Positions 52,985 to 64,000 of a stretch of DNA of 64,000 nt are shown piece by piece. The notes under the pieces were generated by a model, which saw only the letters and a program-made list of their open reading frames with translations, was not told the DNA's origin and did not search any database. Position numbers and translations under genes: made by a program. The first letter of the stretch is position 1. Every line of letters starts with the position of its first letter. The stretch comes from Ichthyophthirius multifiliis (lineage: Eukaryota > Ciliophora > Oligohymenophorea > Hymenostomatida), in NCBI RefSeq assembly GCF_000220395.1, contig NW_004086022.1, positions 1 through 64,000 on the forward strand. Reading direction: 5' to 3'.

Positions 52985-53378
52985 TTAATTTTTTCTTTTA
53001 AAAATATATTTTTCTATTTTATCGTTTTCTTTATTTTTTAAAAATTTATATTTATTTATATTTAATTTAAATTAGATAAATAGTATTTTTTTATTTTTTT
53101 ATTTTTTTTGTATATAAATAATTTAAATAAAAAAAAAATAGTACATCACCTTAATTTATAATTATATCGAAAAAAAAAAAAAAAAAACAAAAAGAAAAGT
53201 AATTAAAATCATAATATTAAAAAATAAAATTGTAAAGTTGTTTCAAAAGACTATTTTAATTTTTTTTTTTTTTTTTTTAGCAATCATTTATTACTATTAA
53301 TTTAATAATAAATTATATTAAATATATAAAAAAAAAATTCATATATATATAATTACTAGATACATATATTTATAAAAA
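52985..53378. other. Intergenic with homopolymers
   Basis: AT-rich; A-run near 53170-53187 and T-run near 53261-53278. No gene recognised. Confidence 0.55.
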
Positions 53379-54667
53379 ATGATATAATAATAAAACAAAT
53401 CTCAAAATAATTACAAAATATATAACAATAATTCAGAATTAATTAAAAATTAATATGTCCTTTTACAAATGCTATCTGAGGGATAATATGGTAAAGTTTA
53501 TAAAGCCTAAGATTTAAACTCACAAAAATTAGTTGCAATTAAAATGATGAAAAATTCAGTATAAATTAATAAAAACACAAAAAAAAACGAATTTTTTATT
53601 TATAAAAAACATATCAGTATGATAGTTCAGGCATACATAATTCAAATTTAAGAGAAATTTCAGCATTGAAAAATTTTAATCATGAAAATGTTGTTAAGTA
53701 AATAAAATTTTATATATAAAAAATAAAAATAAAAATAGATTACTTGATTAATTTTTTGAAAATGGATATCTTTATATAGTATTAGAATATATAGAATCAG
53801 ATTTAAGAAAGTTCATAATAGAATAAATATAAGTTAAAAAAAACTACATTTCCAATATAAAATTAAAAAGCATAATGTATTAATTAATAAAAGGAATAAA
53901 TCATATACATTCGTCAGGTTTTATTCATCGTGATTTAAAACCTGCTAATATTTTAATAACATAATAAGGTTTATTTAAAAAAAAAAAAAAAAATCTTTTT
54001 TAAAAAAAGGAGAGGTAAAAATTGCTGATTTTGGTTTATCTAAAGCTATAAACATAAGATAAAATAGAATGACACCTGGATGGATAACTTTATGGTATAG
54101 ACCTTTAGAAATGCTTTTAGGATAATAAGAATATAGCTAAGTAGTTGATATTTGGTCTATTGGTTGCATTTTTTCTGAACTTATAAACTTAGAACCACTT
54201 TTTGACTAAGATAAAAATTATGATATGATTGTTTCTATTATAGAGTATTATTATTTTTTTTAAAAAAGAATTTCTAATTAAGTATTTTAATATAAGTAAA
54301 AGGGGATTTCCTATTGATTGGGAAGGTATGAATAATTTTAGCAAAATAGAAAAATTTAACCAATGGAAATAAAAATAAAAATAAAGTATTAAATTGATAT
54401 CAAGAAATTTATGTGATCAAGGAAACGATTTATTAGATAAAATGTTAGATACTAATCCAAATAAAAGAATAACGGCAAGATAATGCCTCTAGCATGTATT
54501 ATATAAAATTATATATAAATTTATATAAAAAAAAGCCTTATTTTTATGATATAATTGATTTGACTTTAGAAGATATATAAAATAAAGATATTGAAGATAC
54601 ATAAGAAAATAGGAGTTTCATTGATTAAACGTGTAATCTAGAAGCAGCATAAGAAGAAGATATTTGA
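53379..54667 (+). CDS. CDK-like protein kinase
   Basis: Spliced kinase gene from ATG 53379 to TGA 54665-54667. N-lobe: LSEGQYGKVYKAQDL (Gly loop; the second Gly position is Gln) and VAIKMM (catalytic Lys). A helix at the PSTAIRE position reads GIHNSNLREISALKNFNHEN. Catalytic loop HRDLKPANILI; DFG motif in IADFGLSKA; activation segment WITLWYRPLEMLLG, where CDKs have YRxPE, so the Pro-Glu pair reads Leu-Glu. Then VDIWSIGCIFSEL and NPNKRITARQCLQH. All catalytic residues are present, so an active CMGC/CDK-type kinase is expected; the cyclin partner is unknown. The cyclin gene in this window is a possible but untested partner. Introns near 53571-53616, 53699-53738, 53967-54012, 54243-54302 and 54495-54530. 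Confidence 0.85.
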
Positions 54668-54677
54668 TAATAATATA

Positions 54678-54710
<33 letters not shown>

Positions 54711-55532
54711 TTATATAAATTAAATATTAATTATATTATTATATTTTAAATTTTAAATTAATTATTTTATAAATTTTGTAAATTTTTTAATAATAAAAAT
54801 TAAATTAGTATTTTTTTAATTATATAATATTTATTTTAATTTATTCTGATTTAAAAATTATTATTTATCTATATTAGACATTTATTCTAAAAATATACTT
54901 TATAGAGAATAATATATTTTTATAAGAATTTATTAATATAATTATTAGAATTAATTTTTAAATTTTTTTAAAAATAAATTCTTTATTCTTAATTATTTAA
55001 TTACTAATTTTGAATTATTATTTTTTTAGTAATACTTATTTTAAAATTTTTTTTATTTAAATTTTTAATATTTTTGATTATATATTTTTAATATATTTAC
55101 TATAAAATTATGTCTATTTATATATAGTATTGTGATAAAATTAAAAACGATATTTATATAAAATTTACAATTTTATAATTTCTCTTTATACTATATAATA
55201 AATGTAAAAACTATTATAAATATTTTATTTTATTTAATGTTATATTAGAAATATATAATAAGAAAAAAATAAAAAAAAGGAAAAAATAATAGTGAAAATT
55301 TCTTTTTTAATTTAATTTAATGTATATATTTTTCTTTAATATATATAAAATTAAATTTTCTAGAAATAATAGAATTTTTCTAAATTTCTTAATTTCGATA
55401 AATTTTATATTAAAACTTTTAATTTTAATTTAAAAAAAAAATATAATTAATTAATTAAAAAAAAGCAAAAAATAAATAAAAAAATTAATAAAAAATTAAA
55501 ATTTATTAAAACATAATAATAAATAGAAAATA
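54668..55532. other. Intergenic, AT-rich
   Basis: About 860 bases between two plus-strand genes, TA tract near 54678-54702; no coding frame recognised. Confidence 0.5.
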
Positions 55533-55736
55533 ATGAACACTTTGTAAAATTAAAACTTTAATTAATAATAAAGTAACTATTCATATAAAAATTTTAATCT
55601 TTACTGTCATCGTTGCTAAAAATAATATAAAAGATTACTTCCAAATACAATAACATAAGATATTATATGCTCAGAATGCAATTTTGGTTTAGAAATAATT
55701 GAAGAAAATATATAACTAATATAATAATAACAATAC

Positions 55737-55812
<76 letters not shown>

Positions 55813-56120
55813 TTTAAAGATAATAAAATCAAATGCCTTTTTATGTTGATCATCTATTTTTTTAAGTATTTTTCTTTACTGTTCCAAATGATTAACAGAA
55901 AAACCGATAAAATCCTATTTCTTAAGAAAAATTAGACTAACTAAAAAAAATATAAATTGAAAATGATAATGATAATTAATAATGTTCTATTTGTTTTGAT
56001 AATTATAAATAAGGATAAACTTAAGTTTAATTATAATGTAAGCACGATTTTCACAGTGAATGTGTTATAAGATGGCTTAAATAAAATAATTCTTGTCCTA
56101 TGTGCAGATAAAAAATATGA
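55533..56120 (+). CDS. Zinc-ribbon and RING-H2 E3 ligase with polyQ (RNF115/126-like)
   Basis: One intronless frame of 196 codons (195 aa), ATG 55533 to TGA 56118-56120. Residues 25-49 form a C4 zinc ribbon, CHRC...CSEC, with the spacing and RLLPN-type middle of the RNF115/RNF126 ubiquitin-binding zinc finger. Residues 69-93 are 25 consecutive Gln, all TAA. Residues 151-191 are a RING-H2: CSIC, CKHDFHSEC, IRWLKQNNSCPMC. This architecture matches soluble E3 ligases that act in protein quality control and receptor turnover (family knowledge). Under the standard code the protein would be cut at codon 5, so this gene is also strong evidence for the ciliate code. Confidence 0.9.
55737..55811 (+). 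repeat. (TAA)25 trinucleotide repeat encoding polyglutamine
   Basis: Twenty-five uninterrupted in-frame TAA triplets within the RING gene, preceded by CTA ATA TAA TAA TAA CAA TAC. With TAA read as Gln this is a pure polyQ tract. Confidence 0.95.
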
Positions 56121-56526
56121 AGAGAAATAAATTAATATATATTTATATAATTAATTAGAAAATTTGTATATATTTATATATTCTAATAATTTTTAATTTA
56201 ATTTATAAAAAAAAAATATAAAAGATTTAATATTATTTTATTTTTCTTTTTTATAATTAATTTATTTTAATATTTTAATAAAATAAATAGAAATCATGTT
56301 TAATTTAAAAAAAAAAAAATTAATTTTTTATATATTATATATATTATTTTATAAATAAATATAATTTTCTAAAAATTTAAAAATTAAAATTAATTTTTTA
56401 TAAATTATTTATTATATATTGTAATATATATATATCATGGAAATTTAAACTTTTTATTTCGTATTATTATTAAAAGAAAATATAATAGATATTATATATT
56501 ATAAATTTAATATATAATTAAGTTAA

Positions 56527-56558
<32 letters not shown>

Positions 56559-56978
56559 ATAATAATAATAAAATAATATAATTATAATTAATGCAATTTA
56601 TTTTTAAATTATTATTTTTCACTATTTTTTTAATTTTTTTATTAAAAATAATATATTATTAGGTTGAGTTAAAAATATAAATAATCACTAATATTTTATT
56701 TAATTCAAATTTATATTTATAAATTGATTATAACTTTTATAAAGTATTTATATATAATAATATTTTTTAGTTTAATTTTTAATATTCTTTACATTTTTCT
56801 TTTTTTAATATAAAGCTAAAAATTATATTTATATATATTATATTTTTTATTTAATTTTACAAATATTTTTAAAGTTTACCTGTTTATATTTAATAATAAT
56901 AAACAAATATATTTAAGAAGACATTAAAAAAATACTCAATAAAATAAAAATACATAAAAACATATAAAGAAAAATGAT
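56121..56978. other. Intergenic between convergent genes
   Basis: About 860 bases, AT-rich, TA-rich tract near 56528-56560. No gene recognised. Confidence 0.5.
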
Positions 56979-57904
56979 TCATTTAAAAACTTGAGTATTT
57001 AATATTCTATTAGTAATTTATCCATTTTACAAATTAACATTATTTACTTTACTTTTAAAAATTTTTGACTTCATAAAATTTTTAAAAAGGCTAATTTTAA
57101 CAAAGGCTTCATCCATAACAGTATAATTAATTTTACTTTAATTCAAAACTGTATTTGAAGTCATCATTTCTCTATTTTACATAGAATATCCTTTTCTACT
57201 TAATTAATTAATTTATTCCATTAAATATTATTACTATATTGTTTTGTTTTAAAGTATGTCTTATAATTATTTTTATATATCTTATGAACTTATTACATTT
57301 TCTTATAAATCTTCTAGTTTTTCTGCTATTTTATTTCTTTTATTTTTAAATTCTACTAATTACTATTCTAATATCATTAATTATTCTCTTATTACTATTA
57401 GATCAAATGGTATTTATATTTTGCTGTCTTTCTAATAATAATTAATATATTCTACATGTAATATATTATTTTATGTAATAGTACTAATCATAGAACCTTA
57501 TCCACTTAATTATTCATTTTAAATATTATTATTATTATTATTATTATTTAAAACAGAACTTGTAGTACTTTAACATGTTGTTTTAGTTAAAGCACTTGAT
57601 AATTTTTTTAATTTTTTTATTATTTTCTAATTAAATATCTGTATGAAACTTAATTATTAACTGCTTCTTATAATTCTTATTTAAATCCTTTTAATATTAT
57701 TATTTTCATTTACTTAGTCATTTTTTAGTTATCAGTTATATTAGTAAGGCCTATTTTATCATAACTTTTCATATTTGTGAGTTTAATTTTTAGAACATAT
57801 AATTAAAATTAATGTTGTATATCTTATTACGCTTATTCTAAAGTTTAGTTATATTTTACTTTTTCAAATTAATTCTTGGCTTCATTTTAAGTATATTCTG
57901 ACAT
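56979..57904 (-). CDS. Coiled-coil protein, one apparent frameshift
   Basis: Starts MSEYTQNEAKNQFEKVKY at 57904, ends at TGA 56979-56981, about 308 aa if a single base is restored. The first third and the rest are in different frames, and the change falls at two 7-T runs (57603-57609 and 57612-57618). The middle is Asn/Ser/Thr-rich (SSALTKTTCQSTTSSVLN, then a run of Asn). The C-terminal half is a strong coiled coil (REQLMILEQQLVEFKNKRNK, KIAEKLEDLQENVISSQDIQ) followed by SRKGYSMQNREMMTSNTVLN. No family recognised. Without the frame repair neither half alone would be a good gene. Confidence 0.6.
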
Positions 57905-59014
57905 ATTTATTAATTTATACTTTTATATATATATATATTTTTTTTTATAATAATTTCTTTTCTTTTAATTTTTTTTGTTTTTTAACTTTTTTTGATTTTA
58001 TTAAATAATATATTAAATGATGTTTAATTTTATTATTATTATTATATTATATATATATATATATATTTAATATTTTTAACTTTAAAATGAAAATAAAATA
58101 AAATAGATTAAAATAATATTAATAATAATACACTTTAATATTAAAAAAATAAACATTTCTTCATTTAATAAAAAAAATAAAATTAATGATAACTTCTTAT
58201 TTTAAATATAATTTACTTCTTTTATTAAAAAACGAAAGAAATAAATATAAATTAATATTATTATAAATAATTTTAATCTCAAATATATATAAAAAATATT
58301 AACAATTTTAAAATTTCTATTAATTTTTTTTTTTCATATAATTTTATGATAAATTAATAAAGTATATATTTAAAAAATATATAATTAAAAAAATTAAATC
58401 GTTAATTTATTAAATTTTATTCTTATGATTTATATATTATTAATAAAATTTTAATATATTTTGTTGAATATTGTTGAACTACTTAATTAACATTATTATT
58501 TATATTTAATAATTTTTATTTAAATATAAAAATCATAAATCAAACATAATATTTATTAAATATTTTTTAAACTTTATATACCTAAATTATAAATTAATAT
58601 TCTTAAAATTATATAATAAAAATTAGTATATAAACAAAATAAAATTATTCATAAACAATAAATCTTATTTATTTATTTTTGAAAATAATAAATTTTAAAT
58701 AAATAATATTTAGATATTTCTTATATTTATCCTTAAAAACAAAATAAAAAATATTAACATAAAATAATTCACAATATTAAATGATAATATTTATTCATTA
58801 ATAAAATTAAAATATATATATAAGTCTATACTCGAATTTATTTTTTATATTAATTTTTTTAATAATGAAATAAATAAAATGTACATAAGACATTTTCTTT
58901 AATTAAATATTTTATTTTTATTTTTTATTTAAAAAAACAAAAATAAAAAGTGATTAAATAAATCAATTAATCTAATTTTATCTAATAATAAATCTAAATT
59001 AAAAAAAACAAAAA
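57905..59014. other. Divergent intergenic region
   Basis: About 1.1 kb between divergent starts, AT-rich, TA tract at about 58048-58068. No gene or motif recognised. Confidence 0.5.
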
Positions 59015-60248
59015 ATGTCAAAAATACACAAATTAAAGAAAAATATTATTTTTACCAATGATGGAGTATAAAATGTAAATTTAAAATAAAAAAACTAAAA
59101 TATGAAAAATAATAACAATAAAAAAAAAAAAAAGAATTAAGAAATAAATTATAGTGCAGCATTTATAAGTTAGGATTAATTTAATACATTTGTAGATAAT
59201 ATAAAAATTGAAATATTAAATTCAAAGCCGGAATAAATAGAATTTTAACTCTAAGGAGTTGATGCTCCAATAGCAAATGCTTTAAGAAGAATTATGATAG
59301 CAGAAGTAAAAATAAATTATAGAATATAACTAAAAAAAAAAAAAGGTTCCAACTATGGCTATTCATAAAGTATATATATACCAAAATACTTCAATTATTC
59401 CAGATGAAGTATTAGCTCATAGACTTGGTTTACTTCCAATATAAGCAGATCCGCGTTTATTTGAAGAAAAAGAAGGTAATATATTTATTTAAAAATATAT
59501 AAATAATGTATATTATAATAAAATAAATAAAGATGATGCGGAATATAATGAGAATAATTCAATAAAATTTTCAATTAAAGTAAAATGTTAGAAAAAATAA
59601 ACATATAATAATCATTCTTAAAAAGATTTGGAAAATTTAGATCCGGAAAAATACTTGGAAAATGCAATTGTAATATAAAAATAAATATTCTTTATACTTA
59701 TATATTTATATTTTTTTTTTAAAAAAAATAGGTATATAGTGGCTAATTTAAGTGGGAACCTATAGGTAATTAAAAAGAAAGATTCAAAGAAAATATAATA
59801 AAAATAGTGCATGATAATATTATTGTAGCAAAACTAAGAGAAAATCAAGAAATTATAGCAGAAGTAATTTGTTAAAAAGGAATGGGAAAAAATCATGCTA
59901 AATGGTCTCCTGTATGTACTGCTTATTATAGATTAATGCCTTCTATAAAAATATTAGAACCTATATAGGGTAAAAAAGCTCAATAATTAAAAGAAAAATG
60001 TCCAGCTAAAGTATATGATGTTATAAGTATATTTTTTTATAATAATATATATTATTAATGTAAGTTTAATAATATTTAAATAAAAATATTAGATAATCAA
60101 GCAAAAGTTGTAAATGAAATAGAATGTACAATGTGTAGAGAATGTATAAGAGAAGATGAAGAATTAAACTAAAAACTTTAATTGGGGAAAGAATAAGATA
60201 ATTTTTATGTAATAAAAAAAATAATATATATATATATATAAATAAATA

Positions 60249-60283
<35 letters not shown>

Positions 60284-60410
60284 TTATTTTTATATTTATA
60301 TTTTTTTAGTTACTGTTGAAAGTGTAGGAATATATGATGCTTCAGATATAGTTATTGAAGCTATAAAAATTTTAAAAAATAAAGCTTCTTCTTTCAAAAT
60401 TAATATATGA
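59015..60410 (+). CDS. POLR1C: RNA polymerase I/III subunit RPAC1 (AC40)
   Basis: Spliced gene from ATG 59015 to TGA 60408-60410. Alpha-like motifs in order: [19 protein letters not shown], then [43 protein letters not shown], then [45 protein letters not shown], and [20 protein letters not shown]. This is the Rpb3/alpha-type subunit shared by RNA polymerases I and III; it pairs with AC19 to nucleate core assembly in the nucleus. The LAHRLGL-PI stretch and the HAKWSPV motif favour RPAC1 over RPB3. The N-terminal about 45 residues are Lys/Asn-rich and less conserved. Introns near 59312-59345, 59675-59731, 60026-60085 and 60210-60310, the last with a (TA)n tract. Confidence 0.9.
60224..60281. 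repeat. (TA)n-rich intron
   Basis: Interrupted TA tract inside the last intron of the RPAC1 gene. Confidence 0.75.
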
Positions 60411-60759
60411 TTTTATAATTTTATTTTGTTTTTTATATTTATATTTAATTATAATCATTTGTTTATTTTTTTAAAATAATTTATTTATTTTTTAAACTAT
60501 TATTTAATTAGTTATTATATTCTTAAATATATTTTTTAATATTTTTTTTTAATAAAATTATTAATATTTAATTTTCTTATTTATATTTAGTCTAAATCAT
60601 TATAAACAAAAAAATTATCTTAATTTTATAATATAAACTTTTTTTTTTTATTAATAAAATATTTTAACGAAAATATTTTTTTTTTTGAATAATTTTTAAT
60701 ATTAATTATTTTTCAAATAATTAATTTTTTTTAAATAATAAATTTTAAAATTAAAAAAA
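60411..60759. other. Intergenic, AT-rich
   Basis: About 350 bases between two plus-strand genes; nothing recognised. Confidence 0.5.
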
Positions 60760-62293
60760 ATGTAAAAATAGTTAAAAGAATCCGATTTTAATATTAATAA
60801 TAGTAAAATACATGAAAAATAAAATAATTCATTTTAAAATGATTAATTTTATGAACAAAAATAAGATTTTTAAAATATCTAATTATCAAATTCATATTAT
60901 TAAGATTCAGGTATTATTTTTTTATTAAAAAAAGATTAAAAAATATTAAATATAAATAAATAAAGATAATAAATATAACTATTTGCAAAAGTAAAAATTA
61001 GTTATTAGTACAAATAGACATTATTCTTAGGATAATAAATAATCATATATATAATAATAATAGTATTCTAAAGAAAAAAACGATAAATTATATTTATAAT
61101 AATATTGCTCAAGACCAGTTATTGAATCAAATAATTCTAATAGAATTAAAAAAATCACTGATTTATAAAATTCTTTAATTAAAGAAAGACAGGTAATTGG
61201 AACTTTAAATATTGAAAAAAGTTCTATGTAAAATACACTTAAAGATTAAGAAAAATAAGTATATTAATTATAAAAGTATTTTTTTATTTTTTTTTTTAAA
61301 AAAAATTAGTTTTCACCTTTAAGGTCTTAAATATAATAGCATCCGGTTTCTTAAAATCATAGTTTTTTATTAAATAAAGTAATATAATTTTAAAAAATAT
61401 TAATTAAAGTTTTTTGTTTCTTATAAATATAAAATTTAGGAAGAAGTAAATAGATTATATACTTTATGTAAAGAAAAAGATTAAATAATAGCAAATCTTA
61501 TGGATGAATTAGCAAAAAATCCTTCAAGATAAAGTATAGAAGCTGATAAAACATGCTATCTAACATAAGTAAGTAATTTTAAAAATACAATATCAGAATT
61601 GGAAAATAAAGTTGCTTTATATACTACAGAAAATGAAAGATTAAATAAAAAATTATAAAATAAAGAAAATTAATTGTAAAAAAAAACAGTGACAGTATAT
61701 ATATAGAAGAAAAAATGAAATTAGAAACAGAAGAAATAATAAAAAATTATGAAGATTAAATAAGAAAAGTCTAATTATTTTTTTATTTTATTTTATTTAT
61801 TTTACAAATAAAGTTTTTAATAGAAAATCAAAAAATGTAAACTATAAATGAAAACTAAAAATAAAGAATTGATAATTTAAAAAAAATAAATGAATAAAAA
61901 GAAAAAAAATAGATGAAAAGTTAGAATAAACAAGAAATTATTGGAAAGAATTTTATTCAAAAGAATTCCTTGAATAAAAAAATAATCTAGAAATAGAAAA
62001 AAATATAATAGAAAATCAACTTAAATAAACCAAAAATATTAATATTGAACTTTAAGAATAGATATAAGTTTAATAAAAAGAAATTTCTTAATAAAAATAA
62101 CTTATTATTGAAAAAGATATTATTTTATAAGATTTTTAATCTACTCTATAATTATTTCATAGAGTAGAATAAGATCTATAATAATAAAATATTGTTAATT
62201 CTGAATCAAATAAAAAAATTAAAGAATTGGAAAGTAAAGTTCTTTAACTTATATCCGATAATAGATAACTAAATAATGTTTTTGTTTTATTAA

Positions 62294-62362
<69 letters not shown>

Positions 62363-63243
62363 TATTTATCTATTTATCTATTTATTAGTCTATAAATACT
62401 GATTTATAAATATGGAAATCCAAATATGAAGAATCTGAAAAAAATATCTATTAAATGTAATAAACCTAATTTAAATAAATTGATGATTTAAAGATATAAT
62501 ATGAATAATAAATTTAAAGTTTAGTTAAAAAAAAAGAAAAATAATTTAACGAAAATAATTATTAAGTAAAATTAATATTTAAAAAATATTTTATTTTTTT
62601 TTTAAATAAAAATAGGAAAAGTTAACTTTATTAGGTTAAATAGTAATAATTTCCGCTGATAATGAAAAATCGCATTTACAAATATTTTAATTAGAAAGAG
62701 AAATTGACGAATATAATTTTTTAATTAAGCAAGTATAAATTTAATATAATAATTTTTTTTTATTTATAAAATTAAAAATATAGTTAAATTAAAAAATCGA
62801 ATTATTAAAATAAGATTAATAATCAATATTAGATAGAAATGATGATTTATAAAAAAAAATAGAATAATTAATTATTAATAACGAATAATTAAATTAAGGT
62901 TTGAAATAAAGAATTGAAGAAGTAGAATTATGGAGAATTAAAGTTTTTTTTTATTATTCCAAAAATAAATAAAAACATATATATAAATATAGTATAATGA
63001 ATTATAATAATAAAGCGAATAGAATGCTTATTATATATAAAATCATCATTAAGAAGAAATTAAAATTTAAATATAAAATCTTAAAGAATAAATGGATTAC
63101 TAAGCAAAAGAATATGAAGAAAACATAAAAAAAATAAAACAAAAAAGCTAACAAATATAAGAAGTAAAAAAAAATAATTTAAATATTTTAGAGAAAGACT
63201 TAGAAAATTTAAAAATAGATATTTATTAATATTAATAAGTAAA

Positions 63244-63279
<36 letters not shown>

Positions 63280-64000
63280 ATATATTTAATAAATAATAAA
63301 GTAAATTTAAGAACTGTAATTTTAAATATGTTAAAATAAATAAGATAAAGAAAATTTATTTTAACTTTAAATAGAAAAAGATACTTAATTTGAAAATTTA
63401 ATGTAAAAATATGAAAAACAAGAAAACCAATACCAATAATAATTAGAGGAACTAATAAAATAAATGAAAAATAAAGACGAAGAAATCGAAGATATAAAGA
63501 GAGAAAAAAATAACAAAAGTACAGAAATAGAATAATTAAAAAGCAAAATTTTAATAATTGATGAATAAGTATAAAGTAGAAAATTAATATATAATGAACT
63601 TTAATAAAAATTTAATTAAATATTAGATGAAAATTAATAAAAATAAAATACAAGTATTTATTTATTTTTAAACATTAATAAAATAACCAAAAAAATAAAT
63701 AAATAGTTGATTAATTAAATTAATAAATATATAATTTAAAATATAACATTGAAATATTAGATAGATAAAACACAAAAAATAATGAAGAATTCGAAAAATA
63801 AAAACGAGAATTTTAATAATCTAAAGAAAAATAAATAATAGATCAAAAAAACACTACGAATCGTTACTTTAAAAACAAGAAAAAACATTCATTTATTAGA
63901 AAGTAAAATTAAAAATTTATCTTAAGAATAAGAAAAATCAGAATAATAACGAATTATTTAAAATGATGAATATAATTAAAGAGTTAAAAAATTAGAAGAT
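60760..64000 (+). CDS. Long coiled-coil protein, 3' end outside window
   Basis: Starts MQKQLKESDFNINNSKIHEK at 60760 and is still open at the window edge, so the C-terminus is missing. After a polar N-terminus (SRPVIESNNSNRIKKITD) comes a long Glu/Lys/Gln/Asn coiled coil, for example LYTLCKEKDQIIANLMDELA at about 61450-61515 and SELENKVALYTTENERLNKK at about 61590-61655. Many short introns, several with TA tracts (62307-62356 and 63246-63278). No globular domain seen. A structural protein of cilia, basal bodies or cytoskeleton is plausible, but no family can be named. Confidence 0.65.
62307..62356. repeat. (TA)n microsatellite in intron
   Basis: About 25 TA units, interrupted once, within an intron of the long coiled-coil gene. 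Confidence 0.85.

Noticed and set aside
1-64000. CRISPR arrays, bacterial operons, tRNA or rRNA genes, transposons
   Set aside because: No direct-repeat/spacer pattern, no ribosome-binding-site-led operons, no recognisable tRNA cloverleaf or rRNA segment, and no transposase or terminal inverted repeats were seen.

Overview
The window looks like macronuclear DNA of a ciliate that uses TAA and TAG as glutamine and only TGA as stop. It is roughly 85% A+T by eye, closest in character to Ichthyophthirius multifiliis or another very AT-rich oligohymenophorean (organism inferred, not proven). Under the standard code almost every gene is shattered. Read with TGA as the only stop, long proteins with recognisable families appear, and several invariant family glutamines are written TAA, for example the Gln of the ABC signature LSGGQ at 11569-11571. 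Introns are GT...AG, from about 30 nt upward, extremely AT-rich, and the longer ones often contain a (TA)n tract.

Layout, left to right: a membrane RING-H2 protein (+, 357-1229); a large BEACH/WD40 trafficking protein (+, 1662-9069); an ABCC/MRP-type ABC transporter (-, 9354-13243) followed by a decayed partial copy of itself (-, about 14080-15720); a dual-specificity-phosphatase-like protein that lacks the catalytic cysteine (+, 15816-17542); a weak membrane ORF and a weak minus ORF; an unrecognised gene with a conserved-looking block (+, 19301-22526); two small unrecognised genes; a Piwi/Argonaute gene with intact catalytic motifs (-, 25957-28830); a coiled-coil gene (+); a WD40 protein (-, 30969-32394); and two coiled-coil genes (-, 33312-35566 and 36200-40865), the second with degenerate EF-hand-like sequence and a 10-residue charged repeat.

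The right part holds a small hydrophobic ORF (+, 41089), an alpha-arrestin-like protein (-, 41767-42879), a cyclin-L/K-like protein with an RS-type tail (-, 43735-47111), a large probable axonemal protein (+, 48107-52984), a CDK-like kinase (+, 53379-54667), a zinc-ribbon/RING E3 with a 25-residue polyQ encoded by pure TAA (+, 55533-56120), a coiled-coil protein (-, 56979-57904), the RNA polymerase I/III subunit RPAC1 (+, 59015-60410), and the start of a long coiled-coil gene that leaves the window (+, 60760-64000).

The genes are ordinary eukaryotic housekeeping, ciliary, trafficking and signalling genes on both strands without operons. No bacterial operon, CRISPR array, tRNA, rRNA or intact transposon was recognised. 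The most notable items are the ABC transporter relic, the catalytically dead phosphatase domain, the TAA-encoded polyQ, the Piwi gene, and several single-base frame breaks at A/T homopolymers. Intron/exon limits inside most multi-exon genes are approximate, so CDS entries give the span from start to stop codon.
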